A stretch of DNA of 14,240 nt from JBFFSQ01 sp041572275 (GCA_041572275.1 JBFFSQ010000064.1:1-14240); one strand, 5' to 3'; counted from the first letter of the stretch, positions 1 through 8,053 are shown. Notes: generated by a model from the letters alone, not told the origin. Numbers and translations: made by a program.

Positions 1-287
1 AATCACCCATATTCGCTATTCATGCAAAATCAATGGTGGTTGATGGTATGAAAGCTTTTATAGGTTCATTTAATTTTGATCCCCGTTCCGAGAACTTAAA
101 CACAGAAGTTGGTGTATTTATAGAAGATAGAAGATTGGCTGGTGAACTTGAGTCTGCTATAGAAACGGATATGCTTCCTGAGAATAGCTGGAATGTAAAG
201 TTAGATGGTCACAGCCATGATGTGTCACTTTACAAACGAACAAAGGTTCTACTGCTAAGATTAGTACCTATGGATGCAATACTGTAA
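1..287 (+). CDS. Phospholipase D-like / cardiolipin synthase-type protein, C-terminal part (5' end outside window)
   Basis: The reading frame is open from the window edge, with complete codons from base 3, to the TAA at 285-287. Only about 94 residues of the C-terminus are present. It contains a complete second HKD motif of the phospholipase D superfamily: IHAK, then D four residues after the K, then GSFN. The stretch NFDPRSENLNTEVG that follows is typical of bacterial cardiolipin synthase/ClsC-like enzymes, which transfer phosphatidyl groups at the inner membrane. The end of the protein has a hydrophobic, basic segment (residues KVLLLRLVPMDAIL), as many of these enzymes do. Family membership is seen directly in the motif. 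The exact substrate is inferred and cannot be set without the N-terminal half. An ATG at 33 lies inside the HKD motif and cannot be the true start. Confidence 0.85.
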   Translation, partial: SPIFAIHAKSMVVDGMKAFIGSFNFDPRSENLNTEVGVFIEDRRLAGELESAIETDMLPENSWNVKLDGHSHDVSLYKRTKVLLLRLVPMDAIL

Positions 288-724
288 TTATTTTAATTCA
301 CTATGTTTAATATAGAATCTTTTTTAGAATCATCATATCAGTATGGCTTTCCTATAAATCAATTTTTTGGAGGTAGAATAATAATTATCTGATGTCAAAC
401 ATTCTACGCTCTATTAATAAACCAGACTCCTTTTTTTAGTCGAAGAAAAGACTGTAAGTTGCTCTTATATACACTGGTTCGTCAACAAAATTCTTAATTT
501 CACTTGCCTTTAGAGAATAGGCATAATCTGGAAGTCTATTTCCGATATTAAAAAACCTGAAAATTGTTATCTTTCTGGAAAATTTGATGGCAGATACAGG
601 GAATAGATAAACGTGTAAACGTATCATTTTTGATTGTTGATTATGTTAAGAAACAATTAACATATAATAATATTGTTTTTTAGGTTTTACTCTAATTCCA
701 AATATTGAACTTAAAATGTGTATC

Positions 725-797
725 ACTCATATGAGTATATTAGTTTACTTCACTTTTCTCGTCTAAAATAGACGCTAGAATTCTAGGTTCTATAGAC
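725..797. promoter_or_regulatory. Cluster of short perfect palindromes upstream of the 1106-aa gene
   Basis: Three perfect inverted repeats lie within 62 bases: ACTCATATGAGT (725-736), GTCTA-AAA-TAGAC (761-773) and CTAGAATTCTAG (775-786). A further half-site, TAGAC, lies at 793-797. They are about 150-220 bases upstream of the start at 945. Their density suggests operator sites for a dimeric regulator of the large gene, but this is inference. Short palindromes also arise by chance in AT-rich DNA. Confidence 0.3.
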
Positions 798-930
798 TTT
801 TAGTATCTCCTATTTTAATAAGTGATCAATGCATACTACTTATTTGATTTGTCTCAAGAAGGTATTTGGACGACTATGAATAATAATAGTAAGTCATTAA
901 TCAAGGGTTGGTAGTAACTAACAGTTAATA

Positions 931-935
931 GGGAG
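931..935 (+). promoter_or_regulatory. Ribosome binding site of the 1106-aa gene
   Basis: GGGAG lies nine bases before the ATG at 945. It is a clear Shine-Dalgarno sequence and fixes this start. Confidence 0.75.
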
Positions 936-944
936 ATTAATGTT

Positions 945-3900
945 ATGAACGAATATGAAGTTAGCGGTCAAGTAATTGATCGTCAGACAGGTTCTGGCAT
1001 TGAGGGGCTTCGTATAGAAGCATGGGACAAGGACCTGATCATTGATGACCTGGTTGGAAGCACCCTATCCAGACACAATGGAACTTTCCATCTGCGCTTT
1101 GATGAGGCGTATTTCAGAGAACTTTTTTTCGATAGAAAGCCCGATTTATATTTTAAGGTTTTTCGTGGAAATCAACTGTTAACCGATACAAGAGATTCTG
1201 TATTATGGAACGTTGAAGGAGAAGGGGTAGTAGTAACCCTTGAAGTTGATGGCGCTTCTACAACTGGATTGGTAGCAGATGGGCACAGGCCAAGTTCACG
1301 CGATTTGTTACAGGCGACCTATATAACTCTAGCAGATACAGATGGAGCTAACGCTGGTCTAAAACGAGGAGTCGAAAAGGCCGCCTTTGTAAAAGCCCTG
1401 GGAATTTCGGAACAGGAGTTGGAACAAGCCACCACCAAGACAGATGATTTAATCACTGACCGGAAAAATATAAAGCACACAGCCAGTCAAATTCAGGCTG
1501 TTTTGTCGAACGTGAGTACCACCAATCATGCCCAATTGCTAGCGGCTGCCGAAAGTGAATCTATTATCCTGATTGCCGAGAAGGTCACTCAGGTAAGAAG
1601 GACTCAACTTGACGATTTTATTAAATCCCTTGCCACGAAAACTAAACCCCCGAAAAAAATATCACAAAAGAATAGCAATCTCAGTGACCAGAAAAGTGAT
1701 TTTGATTCAAGCTTACCGATACCTGAGTCAGAATGGTTACAGGATGTCCTGAAAATTTCTCAAATCCAGGGGCCTGGTACGACGAACCTCCTATTACGAG
1801 GCTTCAAGCAATGCGCCGAGCAAAATCTGGCGAAACTGGAATTTCTAATTAAAGCATTTAAAGAGAAAGTGCGCTCTGATGTTCTTCCAGTCGGTTACCT
1901 GCACCTTGAAAAACTGGGTTTTACCCCGGCTGGAATCGAACGTGGTGAACTATCCTATTCAGTACCACTATCGCCGGGTGAGGAAGTTAATATCACTAAC
2001 CGTGAATGGGCGCATAGTGATGAGAGTTACGACAAAATCGTTACTGACTATTTTGAGGAATACAGCGAAGAAGGTGTTGCTGAAAAAATAGAGCTGTCAC
2101 AATCTGTCGATTCACAGCGCCAACACGCATCCGCTTTCAATACCAGCGTGGCGGCATCCTATAGTTACTCCAGCGCCTATGGTGATATCAAAATTTCCAA
2201 TAACGTCGGATACAATGTGTCCGAGTCGGCAAACCGATCTGCTAAAATGGCGAGAAATAAAAGCGCAGACATTACGTCAAAGGCGTCCTCGCGCGCAAAA
2301 CGTGAACATAAAATAAGTTTCAAAGTCGCCTCCGCGATCGAGACTGAAGATCAAACTGTCAGGAAGATCAAGAATCCCTTTGAGGATCGCCCTACCCGAG
2401 TTGATTACTATCAGCTTATTCGAAAGTGGCAGATCGATTTATATCGTTACGGGCTTCGCCTGACCTACGACCTCGTGATCATGGAACCGGGAAAGGATTT
2501 ATTGCGAAAATTACTGGAGATTAAAGCAGCCTATGATCAGCTTGAGGAAGGCCTGAATTTTACCCTACGCCCGGACCAGATTACGAAAGATAACTTTATC
2601 GACCTGGCGCTCGAATATAACGTTCAGCTTTCCGATGTGGAAACTCTGGAACCACTAACCGTCTTTAAGGAAGATCCCAACAGTTGGGAGTCGGAAGGCG
2701 TTATGTGTTCCTCCGGCGACCCGGTACTGGCCTATAGCGTGCCTATAAGTATCCCGGAAGGATATAAGGTCAAGGATAACGCCTACTTTTCTTACGACCT
2801 GGAAAAATGCGCCAGTACACCCGGCGGTTGGGACATGAAAGTTATGGATCAGTCCGGCGAATCAGAGGCATATTTGTACCGCTTTGGGAATGAGAATCAC
2901 GCGCCCGGTGATGACTCTAAACCGAAAGTCCATGTACGTGAATATGATGGCTGGGCCAATAAGAGCGGTAATCTCGCGGTTTGGGTTCGCGCCTGGCGTA
3001 TCAAGATCTGGATGATGGCGATTTCTATAGAAGTGGTTCCAACCGAGGCTGCTGTAAAAAACTGGCAGCAAAAAATATGGAAAGCCATACGCGATGGTGC
3101 AGAGGTGGTATATCTGGAAAGCCGTCAGCGGTTAAAGGAAAAAATCGAGCGACTGGAAGCAGAGCTGGCCTTTGAGAATTCACTCAGCTTGCGTAAAAAA
3201 GAGCGTGAAGAAGTGATGAAATCGGTGCTAGAGGCGATGGGATTTCCGCCGGCTGCCTACAATGACGACCCGGAAATCATCAAGTTTATCCATCACGCTA
3301 TCGAATGGGAAAACATGTTGTACTTCCTTTACCCCTATTTCTGGTCGGATCCGGGTGTCGATGACGAGCAGTGGATATTCAAGCGATTTCTAGAACATCC
3401 GGACTCCATGCATCGAGCCTTCTTGAAGGCGGGCAGCGCTCGTGTGGTATTAACCATACGGCCGGGATACGAGAAAGCTTTTCTTGCCTTTATGGATACC
3501 GGGCAGCTCGATCAGGTACCGGAACATCCTTATTTTACGATTGCCGAAGAATTCGAAAGTTACGCTAAAACCAGCTACCCGGGTATCCCCATGGCGAACC
3601 CAGAACTGGATTACCGTCCACTGTTGCACCCCAGGCAAATCAAAACCTGGGAAGATATGCAACTTATTATGAATTCTTTGGATGAATATCGTAAACGTCC
3701 CTATGCAACCCAACGACAGGCATGGCGAGATATGAAAAAGCTGATGCGGTTGTTAAAGGAGTATTACCTGGCCAATGGAAATACATATCCATCTGATCTG
3801 GCACAGCTTGAGCAATCCTTCCCAAATGAGACGGTGCCCTTGAACGATCCCTGGGGGTATCCTTACCATTACATTATCCCAGGGGAACATGGAGATTACG

Positions 3901-4265
3901 ATCTATTTTCAAATGGAGCTAATGCTCAAGAAGGCGGAACAGATGAGGATATGGATATTACTATTTGGCGGGAAATTGATGTTGCGGATTACCCACAAAG
4001 CCTAGAGGATTTGCAGTCTATATATAACGGCGAGTTGGAAATTCCACTGCATGACCACTGGGGCAATAACTATAGCTATCAATGCCCGGGCTTTTATGGT
4101 GCTTATGACCTGGTATCGCATGGCGCTGATGGACAACCAGGTGGTAACGGTGAAAATACCGACATCACCAGTTGGGCGGAAGTGTCGCTAATAGGCCGTT
4201 GGTTTGAATACACTCCAACCAGTGCTCTGGATATTGCCTTTGACGAAACTATGCCTGATAACTGA
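945..4265 (+). CDS. Large multidomain protein: carboxypeptidase-regulatory-like N-terminus and two GspG-like C-terminal domains
   Basis: This is a 1106-residue protein without a signal peptide or membrane segment. Residues 1 to about 100 (YEVSGQVIDRQTGSGIEG...AWDKD...DLVGS) look like a carboxypeptidase-regulatory/transthyretin-like beta sandwich, a fold often found at the front of large toxin-like or surface proteins. Residues about 340-560 have no family I can name. They include PLSPGEEVNITNREW, a Ser/Ala/Tyr-rich stretch near 400-430 and YYQLIRKWQIDLYRYGLRLTYD near 487. Residues about 725-770 form a charged coiled coil. Residues about 924-1008 and 1016-1077 each resemble the C-terminal domain of the pseudopilin GspG: DPWG at 968-971 and DHWG at 1037-1040, each followed by GDYDLFSNGA or GAYDLVSHGADG, a GG turn and a DI[TS] strand near the calcium loop. 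The N-terminal pseudopilin helix and prepilin cleavage motif are absent, so it is not a pseudopilin. The GGGAG ribosome site supports the start. The domain calls come from reading the residues. A role as a structural, secreted or toxin-complex-like protein is speculation. Confidence 0.85.
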   Translation: MNEYEVSGQVIDRQTGSGIEGLRIEAWDKDLIIDDLVGSTLSRHNGTFHLRFDEAYFRELFFDRKPDLYFKVFRGNQLLTDTRDSVLWNVEGEGVVVTLEVDGASTTGLVADGHRPSSRDLLQATYITLADTDGANAGLKRGVEKAAFVKALGISEQELEQATTKTDDLITDRKNIKHTASQIQAVLSNVSTTNHAQLLAAAESESIILIAEKVTQVRRTQLDDFIKSLATKTKPPKKISQKNSNLSDQKSDFDSSLPIPESEWLQDVLKISQIQGPGTTNLLLRGFKQCAEQNLAKLEFLIKAFKEKVRSDVLPVGYLHLEKLGFTPAGIERGELSYSVPLSPGEEVNITNREWAHSDESYDKIVTDYFEEYSEEGVAEKIELSQSVDSQRQHASAFNTSVAASYSYSSAYGDIKISNNVGYNVSESANRSAKMARNKSADITSKASSRAKREHKISFKVASAIETEDQTVRKIKNPFEDRPTRVDYYQLIRKWQIDLYRYGLRLTYDLVIMEPGKDLLRKLLEIKAAYDQLEEGLNFTLRPDQITKDNFIDLALEYNVQLSDVETLEPLTVFKEDPNSWESEGVMCSSGDPVLAYSVPISIPEGYKVKDNAYFSYDLEKCASTPGGWDMKVMDQSGESEAYLYRFGNENHAPGDDSKPKVHVREYDGWANKSGNLAVWVRAWRIKIWMMAISIEVVPTEAAVKNWQQKIWKAIRDGAEVVYLESRQRLKEKIERLEAELAFENSLSLRKKEREEVMKSVLEAMGFPPAAYNDDPEIIKFIHHAIEWENMLYFLYPYFWSDPGVDDEQWIFKRFLEHPDSMHRAFLKAGSARVVLTIRPGYEKAFLAFMDTGQLDQVPEHPYFTIAEEFESYAKTSYPGIPMANPELDYRPLLHPRQIKTWEDMQLIMNSLDEYRKRPYATQRQAWRDMKKLMRLLKEYYLANGNTYPSDLAQLEQSFPNETVPLNDPWGYPYHYIIPGEHGDYDLFSNGANAQEGGTDEDMDITIWREIDVADYPQSLEDLQSIYNGELEIPLHDHWGNNYSYQCPGFYGAYDLVSHGADGQPGGNGENTDITSWAEVSLIGRWFEYTPTSALDIAFDETMPDN

Positions 4266-4296
4266 ATCAATGAATTCAGACATATCTTTATGCTGT

Positions 4297-4318
4297 CACT
4301 ACCATGCACATGGTAGTG
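4297..4318 (+). repeat. Perfect 10-bp hairpin between the 1106-aa and 410-aa genes
   Basis: CACTACCATG (4297-4306) and CATGGTAGTG (4309-4318) are perfect inverted arms separated by CA. A T-rich run (4326-4332) begins about eight bases after the hairpin. It may be a weak terminator for the upstream gene or a translational control element. The ATG at 4304 of the next open frame lies inside the left arm. Confidence 0.55.
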
Positions 4319-5536
4319 CGATTGTATTTTTTACAGCCAAACATTATTTATAAAATGCCAAAGAAAGCACCTCCCTACCCTATCCTGGCTAATGCTGATG
4401 AAGAACAATTACTTGATAATTATATCGATAAAATATATCGGGTAAATTTGAAAGTTGCCAAGGACTTCTGGGTGTATACCCGAACAATGATTTCATTACA
4501 AACTCAAACACCTGATCATTTCAAATGGTCAAAAAGTGATTATGTCTTTAAGCCCCTGGAACCACATATATTGAAAGCGGTATTGTTAGTGGCTATGCGA
4601 TTTAACTGGCCTCCCGAAGAAATTCTGGCTTTATGGCAAATAGAAGGATTAGTCACGTACACGGCTGTCCTAAAATATTACGGTTATCCACGTGTGAGCC
4701 TGGAAAAGAAAGGTATAGCCAAAGACACACAAACCATCCTGAACAGAGAACCAGGATTTCAGTTGCCCAGTCGAAAAGCATTACATAAGCGTTATGTACA
4801 CACCTTTGCCCGTTCTTTTGTTCTTTTTAACAGGTGGGGCCTGGACATTTTAACGCCTCATAAACAGGGGTATGGTGATAATTATTTAATAACAACGTCT
4901 TCTTCTGCTACACACGACGAGGCTTTTTTAACTGGCAAACATCAACCCAAATATGGGCCAGGTCAAAGAGACAGAGCGGAGCCAGGTGGTTTCGAGAATC
5001 AGATAAAAGATATCATAGTACATAGCCCGCTAGACTATCTTAAAGATATGAAGAATGGCCCCATTATTGTTGAAAAAAACCGCAATGGTAATTGGTATTA
5101 CAGCACCAAATCAGAATATCAAACTACTATGCTGGCATTGCAGTATGGTCGATTTAAACATTTGGAATCAATTATACCTACCCGGCTGATCACCAGAGAT
5201 TTTCAGATTAGTTTAAAGCCACCTTTTCCTGCATTTGTGCGTACTTTTTATAATTGCCCATCCAATCGTTTACGCAAGCGTTTAATAGACGAACTAATCT
5301 ATTTAGTACAGAGTTCGTTAAAGAGCCCAGCCGCTAGTGGAATAAAAAAGCAATACGGAAAAGGTTATGTTTTTAAAAGTAAGCAGATGCAGTCACTTTT
5401 CATCCATAACACCCCATCGAAGCAGATCTTACAACAAATCGCTAATGGCAAGGCACCAGGTGCTTGTTACCTGGGCGGATTACGATTTGAAGTTCTAAGA
5501 CAGACTTATAAAATTTTATTTAACGATACGATTTAG
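4304..5536 (+). CDS. Hypothetical protein paired with the large upstream gene
   Basis: The frame encodes 410 residues from ATG 4304, or 393 from ATG 4355 (MPKKAPPYPILANADEEQ). The latter looks more like a natural soluble N-terminus. Neither start has a clear ribosome binding site, and 4304 sits in a hairpin. I do not recognise the family. Visible features are a hydrophobic helix pair around residues 88-122 (HILKAVLLVAMRFNWPPEEI then LALWQIEGL), an FNRWGLDIL stretch near 174, a Gly/Asp/Asn-rich loop near 190-240, and a basic C-terminal half (SNRLRKRLID, GIKKQYGKGY). There is no signal peptide. The WQIEG segment recalls a lysozyme-type catalytic Glu helix, but that is only a weak resemblance. 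It starts 38-89 bases after the large gene on the same strand, so joint function is plausible. The codon pattern and residue mix look genuinely coding. Confidence 0.7.
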   Translation: MHMVVRLYFLQPNIIYKMPKKAPPYPILANADEEQLLDNYIDKIYRVNLKVAKDFWVYTRTMISLQTQTPDHFKWSKSDYVFKPLEPHILKAVLLVAMRFNWPPEEILALWQIEGLVTYTAVLKYYGYPRVSLEKKGIAKDTQTILNREPGFQLPSRKALHKRYVHTFARSFVLFNRWGLDILTPHKQGYGDNYLITTSSSATHDEAFLTGKHQPKYGPGQRDRAEPGGFENQIKDIIVHSPLDYLKDMKNGPIIVEKNRNGNWYYSTKSEYQTTMLALQYGRFKHLESIIPTRLITRDFQISLKPPFPAFVRTFYNCPSNRLRKRLIDELIYLVQSSLKSPAASGIKKQYGKGYVFKSKQMQSLFIHNTPSKQILQQIANGKAPGACYLGGLRFEVLRQTYKILFNDTI

Positions 5537-5602
5537 AATTTAATGTTTTGGTGTAATTATTTTTATAGAAAATGCCATGAATAAAATGTTTTTTGGAAGA
5601 AA

Positions 5603-6147
5603 GTGTGTAGCCTAACCTGCCCCCATATTGCGCATCGGATTACAGCTAAGGCCATAGACTGGAGTAAAGGAACGGCTGCGGGCTATATCGCAAAATACAT
5701 TTCAAAGAATATTGATGGCTACGGTGTAGATGAAGATCTATTCGGCAATGATGCTAAAAATTCTGCTTTACGTGTAGATGCATGGGCTTCAACCTGGGGA
5801 ATACGTCAATTCCAGCAAATAGGTGGGCCTCCTGTTACTATCTGGTGGGTTTTGCGGAAATTGTCAGAAGTACCTGAGGATGGTATTGCACATGATGCCT
5901 ATCAAGCTGCTGATGAGGGTGACTGGTGCCTGTCATGGGCGGTCATACTGTAACGCGTAAGGAATGGCCTATAGGTTTAGCAAAGCAGGATGTTGATACG
6001 CTCAACCGCTATGGTGAACCTATAGGTCAGGTCATTGTAGATATAAGTTCAGGTACATTAACCTATAGGTCAAAAGTCCATATATGGGAAATCAGGCTGA
6101 AATTAGAGTCAAACGTTACGTATACGGAAAATTCATACGTTAAGTAA
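5603..6147 (+). pseudogene. Relic of P2-type phage replication endonuclease (gene A protein, GPA family)
   Basis: The first piece (5603-5953) reads KAIDWSKGTAAGYIAKYISKN, then IDGYGVDEDLFG and RVDAWASTWGIRQFQQIGGPP, which is strongly characteristic of the P2-like replication gene A family. This enzyme nicks the phage origin for rolling-circle replication. The paired catalytic tyrosines of the family are visible as Y-IAK-Y. The reading frame then shifts at about 5925-5937 and continues in another frame to 6147 (MGGHTVTRKEWPIG, DTLNRYGEPIGQ, KVHIWEIR), as in the same family. The N-terminal two thirds, including the HUH metal-binding motif, is missing. A short frame at 6158-6235 (MGREFDVDEVFIDDSSELDL...) may be a further displaced C-terminal piece. 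With truncation and at least one frameshift it is non-functional. No other phage genes are seen nearby. Confidence 0.85.
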
Positions 6148-6234
6148 CGTTAAGGGAATGGGCCGGGAATTTGATGTTGATGAGGTCTTCATTGATGATA
6201 GCTCAGAACTAGACCTAGAAGCAATGTTCAGATA

Positions 6235-6320
6235 GGTTCCGGGTCAGGGCCGGGAAAGGACCGGAAATGGATCAGAAATAGGCTAATAACCCCGGTTTTT
6301 TAAAAGAAAGGGCCGGAACC
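6235..6320. repeat. Inverted repeat flanking a G/C-rich patch after the phage relic
   Basis: GGTTCCGG (6235-6242) and CCGGAACC (6313-6320) are perfect 8-base inverted arms about 70 bases apart. Related GGGCCGG words occur at 6248 and 6310, and also at 6160. The patch is much richer in G and C than its surroundings. It may be phage-derived regulatory or origin DNA. The function is unknown. Confidence 0.35.
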
Positions 6321-6482
6321 CATTTAATCATTTGTTAGCAACAACTGTGATCTGACCCAACTTTTTTGATGTTATGATAAAGGCCACAGTGTATCAGGGC
6401 ATAGCATTTACCTTTTTGGCTAATATTTAAACAGTTGTGAACTACCCTCTTATTTATGAAGAGTTTGTTTGTTGCAACCAGT

Positions 6483-7283
6483 TCAACGCTGAATACACCC
6501 ATCCCGAAACTTGCTGTAAGGCCGGTTACATTCCCAGTTATTGCCTGAAAAATCAATGTGAGCATTCTCAGGTAGTGTCAGTGCAATACAGGCACCTCTA
6601 ACCGCATGAAAACCACGACTGCATTGCCAACCACGGCCATAAGAAGAGACAGATAGGTAGCCATTCTCAGGCACCATAACAGGTATGCAGGCTCTATCGG
6701 CTTTTCGATAGCCTCGGTTGCATTTCCAATCATCACCGATAGAGTTCAGATAACCATTCTTAGGTACATTGATAAGGCTACAGGCCTTAGCACCTCTTTG
6801 ATAACCTCGATTACACTCCCAGCCAGATCTGAAAGAAGAGTCGATGAGGAATCCATTTTCAGGCACGTCAATAGATTTGCAAGTGCTACCAACTTTGAGA
6901 TAGCCTCGTTCACATTTCCAATCATTACCAGAAGAGTTCAAATAACCACTCGCAGGAACATTAATTTCACTGCAAGTCTCATCAATTACTCGAAAACCTC
7001 GATTACATTCCCATCCACTACCATAGGATTTGTTTGTTGGGTAGGCATTTGGCGGTATCTTGATAGCCATGCAGACGCCTTTGATATCACGAAAGTCTCG
7101 ATCACACTCCCATGCGCCGCCATAATACATTGCGTGTGCATTCTTGGGCACATCAACAGGATCACCCTTTGCAAATCCGATGATGGGAATAACCAGTATA
7201 AGCACTAACAGCATCACCGATTGAATGACAGTAGCGTATATTCGCTGAATTCCACTAGTGAATCTCAATATTAAGTTAATCAT
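6483..7283 (-). CDS. Secreted cysteine-repeat protein, seven C-x10-C units
   Basis: This is a 266-residue protein. Residues 1-39 form a long N-terminal signal or anchor: a basic/aromatic start, then a hydrophobic stretch about 22-38 ending in GFA, a likely signal peptidase site. The rest consists of seven tandem units with the pattern W-x-C-x-R-[GDP]-[FY]-x7-C-x-x-[IVL]-x-[VIL]-P-x-[NS]-[AG]. The cysteine pairs are 60/71, 93/104, 124/135, 157/168, 188/199, 221/232 and 252/263, always ten residues apart. The distance between units alternates exactly 33, 31, 33, 31, 33, 31, with SYGSGW-type linkers in long units and SGNDW-type linkers in short ones. The cysteines probably form one disulfide per unit in the periplasm or outside the cell. 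The role is unknown; a binding or surface protein is possible. The gene stands alone, facing away from its neighbours. The start at 7283 has only a weak GAGAA site ahead of it, and Met24 is a possible alternative. Confidence 0.85.
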   Translation of the reverse strand: MINLILRFTSGIQRIYATVIQSVMLLVLILVIPIIGFAKGDPVDVPKNAHAMYYGGAWECDRDFRDIKGVCMAIKIPPNAYPTNKSYGSGWECNRGFRVIDETCSEINVPASGYLNSSGNDWKCERGYLKVGSTCKSIDVPENGFLIDSSFRSGWECNRGYQRGAKACSLINVPKNGYLNSIGDDWKCNRGYRKADRACIPVMVPENGYLSVSSYGRGWQCSRGFHAVRGACIALTLPENAHIDFSGNNWECNRPYSKFRDGCIQR

Positions 7284-8053
7284 GAAAATTCTCGAAATGT
7301 GTGTAATCTATATCACTAGCCAATGAGCATAAAAACAAAGATGATATTGATCAGGGGTCGGTTAGTATTGCTACTATTATTGTATAAAACTCACCGATCT
7401 GGATTACTGAGGGAGCCAATAGAGGTGGGTAAGATAATTTATACTACACCCAAAAGGCCATTCGACCTAAATGTTAATATTTGGCGATAGCTTATACATT
7501 GTACAAATTGAAAGAGATATAAAACATTATCGGAACAATATAACCCTGTATAAGTTTAACTATGCAATCACTCACTTAAATTTACTTGGTATCGATTTAC
7601 ATACAAAAAACCGAACCTAAGCATATGACGAAGATTCAGATATAATTTTTTTCATTAACTACAACCGTCCTTTAGCTAACTTATTCAAGTCATAGTTTAT
7701 TTCCAGAATCTTTACTCTTCTAAGAAAGTGTCTAAATATCTAGATAGCATGTAGTTATAACTAATAAAAGTGTTAGTAATGAAGGGCTTAAACAAGATAT
7801 ATCCAGATAGATGCTGAGTAAGAAATAAGAATGCCCGATTAAAACATGTTATATATACGATTTGTGTTGACATTGGCATTAATGGGTATAAGCTGCATAT
7901 AGCTTGAAAGTACTACTTATATTTATGCAACACCTTTTCGATGTCACATCTCTAGTTTCTCGTCCTGTTTTTTTCATATTTAATAGCAACACATTCCAGC
8001 CAAATGGCTTTTTGATAAAGCCTCAATTACTCTTAAATAAATAGGATATAACT
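7284..8053. other. Long AT-rich intergenic region between divergent genes
   Basis: No gene is visible on either strand in these 770 bases. It must hold the promoters of the minus-strand cysteine-repeat gene and the plus-strand cold-shock gene. A TTGACA word at 7867-7872 and a TATAAG word at 7887-7892 are the best promoter-like words for the cold-shock gene, but their 14-base spacing is too short for a classical pair. TTGTGT at 7862 with TATAAG gives 19 bases. A start near 7898 would give a leader of about 155 bases, the length usual for cspA-type mRNAs. Confidence 0.4.
7998..8022 (+). promoter_or_regulatory. Overlapping alternative hairpins in the leader of the cold-shock gene
   Basis: AGCC (7998-8001) can pair with GGCT (8006-8009) over the loop AAAT. 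The same bases GGCTTT (8006-8011) can instead pair with AAAGCC (8017-8022) over TTGAT. The two hairpins exclude each other and lie just ahead of the ribosome site at 8043. Leaders of cspA-type genes are known to switch structure with temperature. That this one does so is inference. Confidence 0.35.

Larger units (their letters stand above)
288..944. other. Non-coding AT-rich gap with palindromes
   Basis: No convincing gene is present in these 657 bases. A 63-codon frame on the minus strand (436-627) has no ribosome binding site and no recognisable family. A weak hairpin (AAACAAT at 651-657 with ATTGTTT at 672-678, then a T run) could be a terminator. A group of short perfect palindromes lies at 725-797 and is listed separately. 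The last 15 bases hold the ribosome binding site of the following gene. Confidence 0.6.

Noticed and set aside
436..627. 63-codon frame on the minus strand
   Set aside because: No ribosome binding site, no family resemblance and an AT-rich context; chance open frame more likely.
6245..6320. Possible attachment-site match to the tRNA-Leu 3' region (AGGGCCGGAA and CAGGGCCGG)
   Set aside because: The shared words are only 9-10 bases, G/C-rich and not followed by further identity; too short to claim an att site.
6335..6565. 76-codon minus-strand frame overlapping the end of the cysteine-repeat gene
   Set aside because: Overlaps a clear gene in another frame, has no motif or ribosome site, and its non-overlapping part has no recognisable family.
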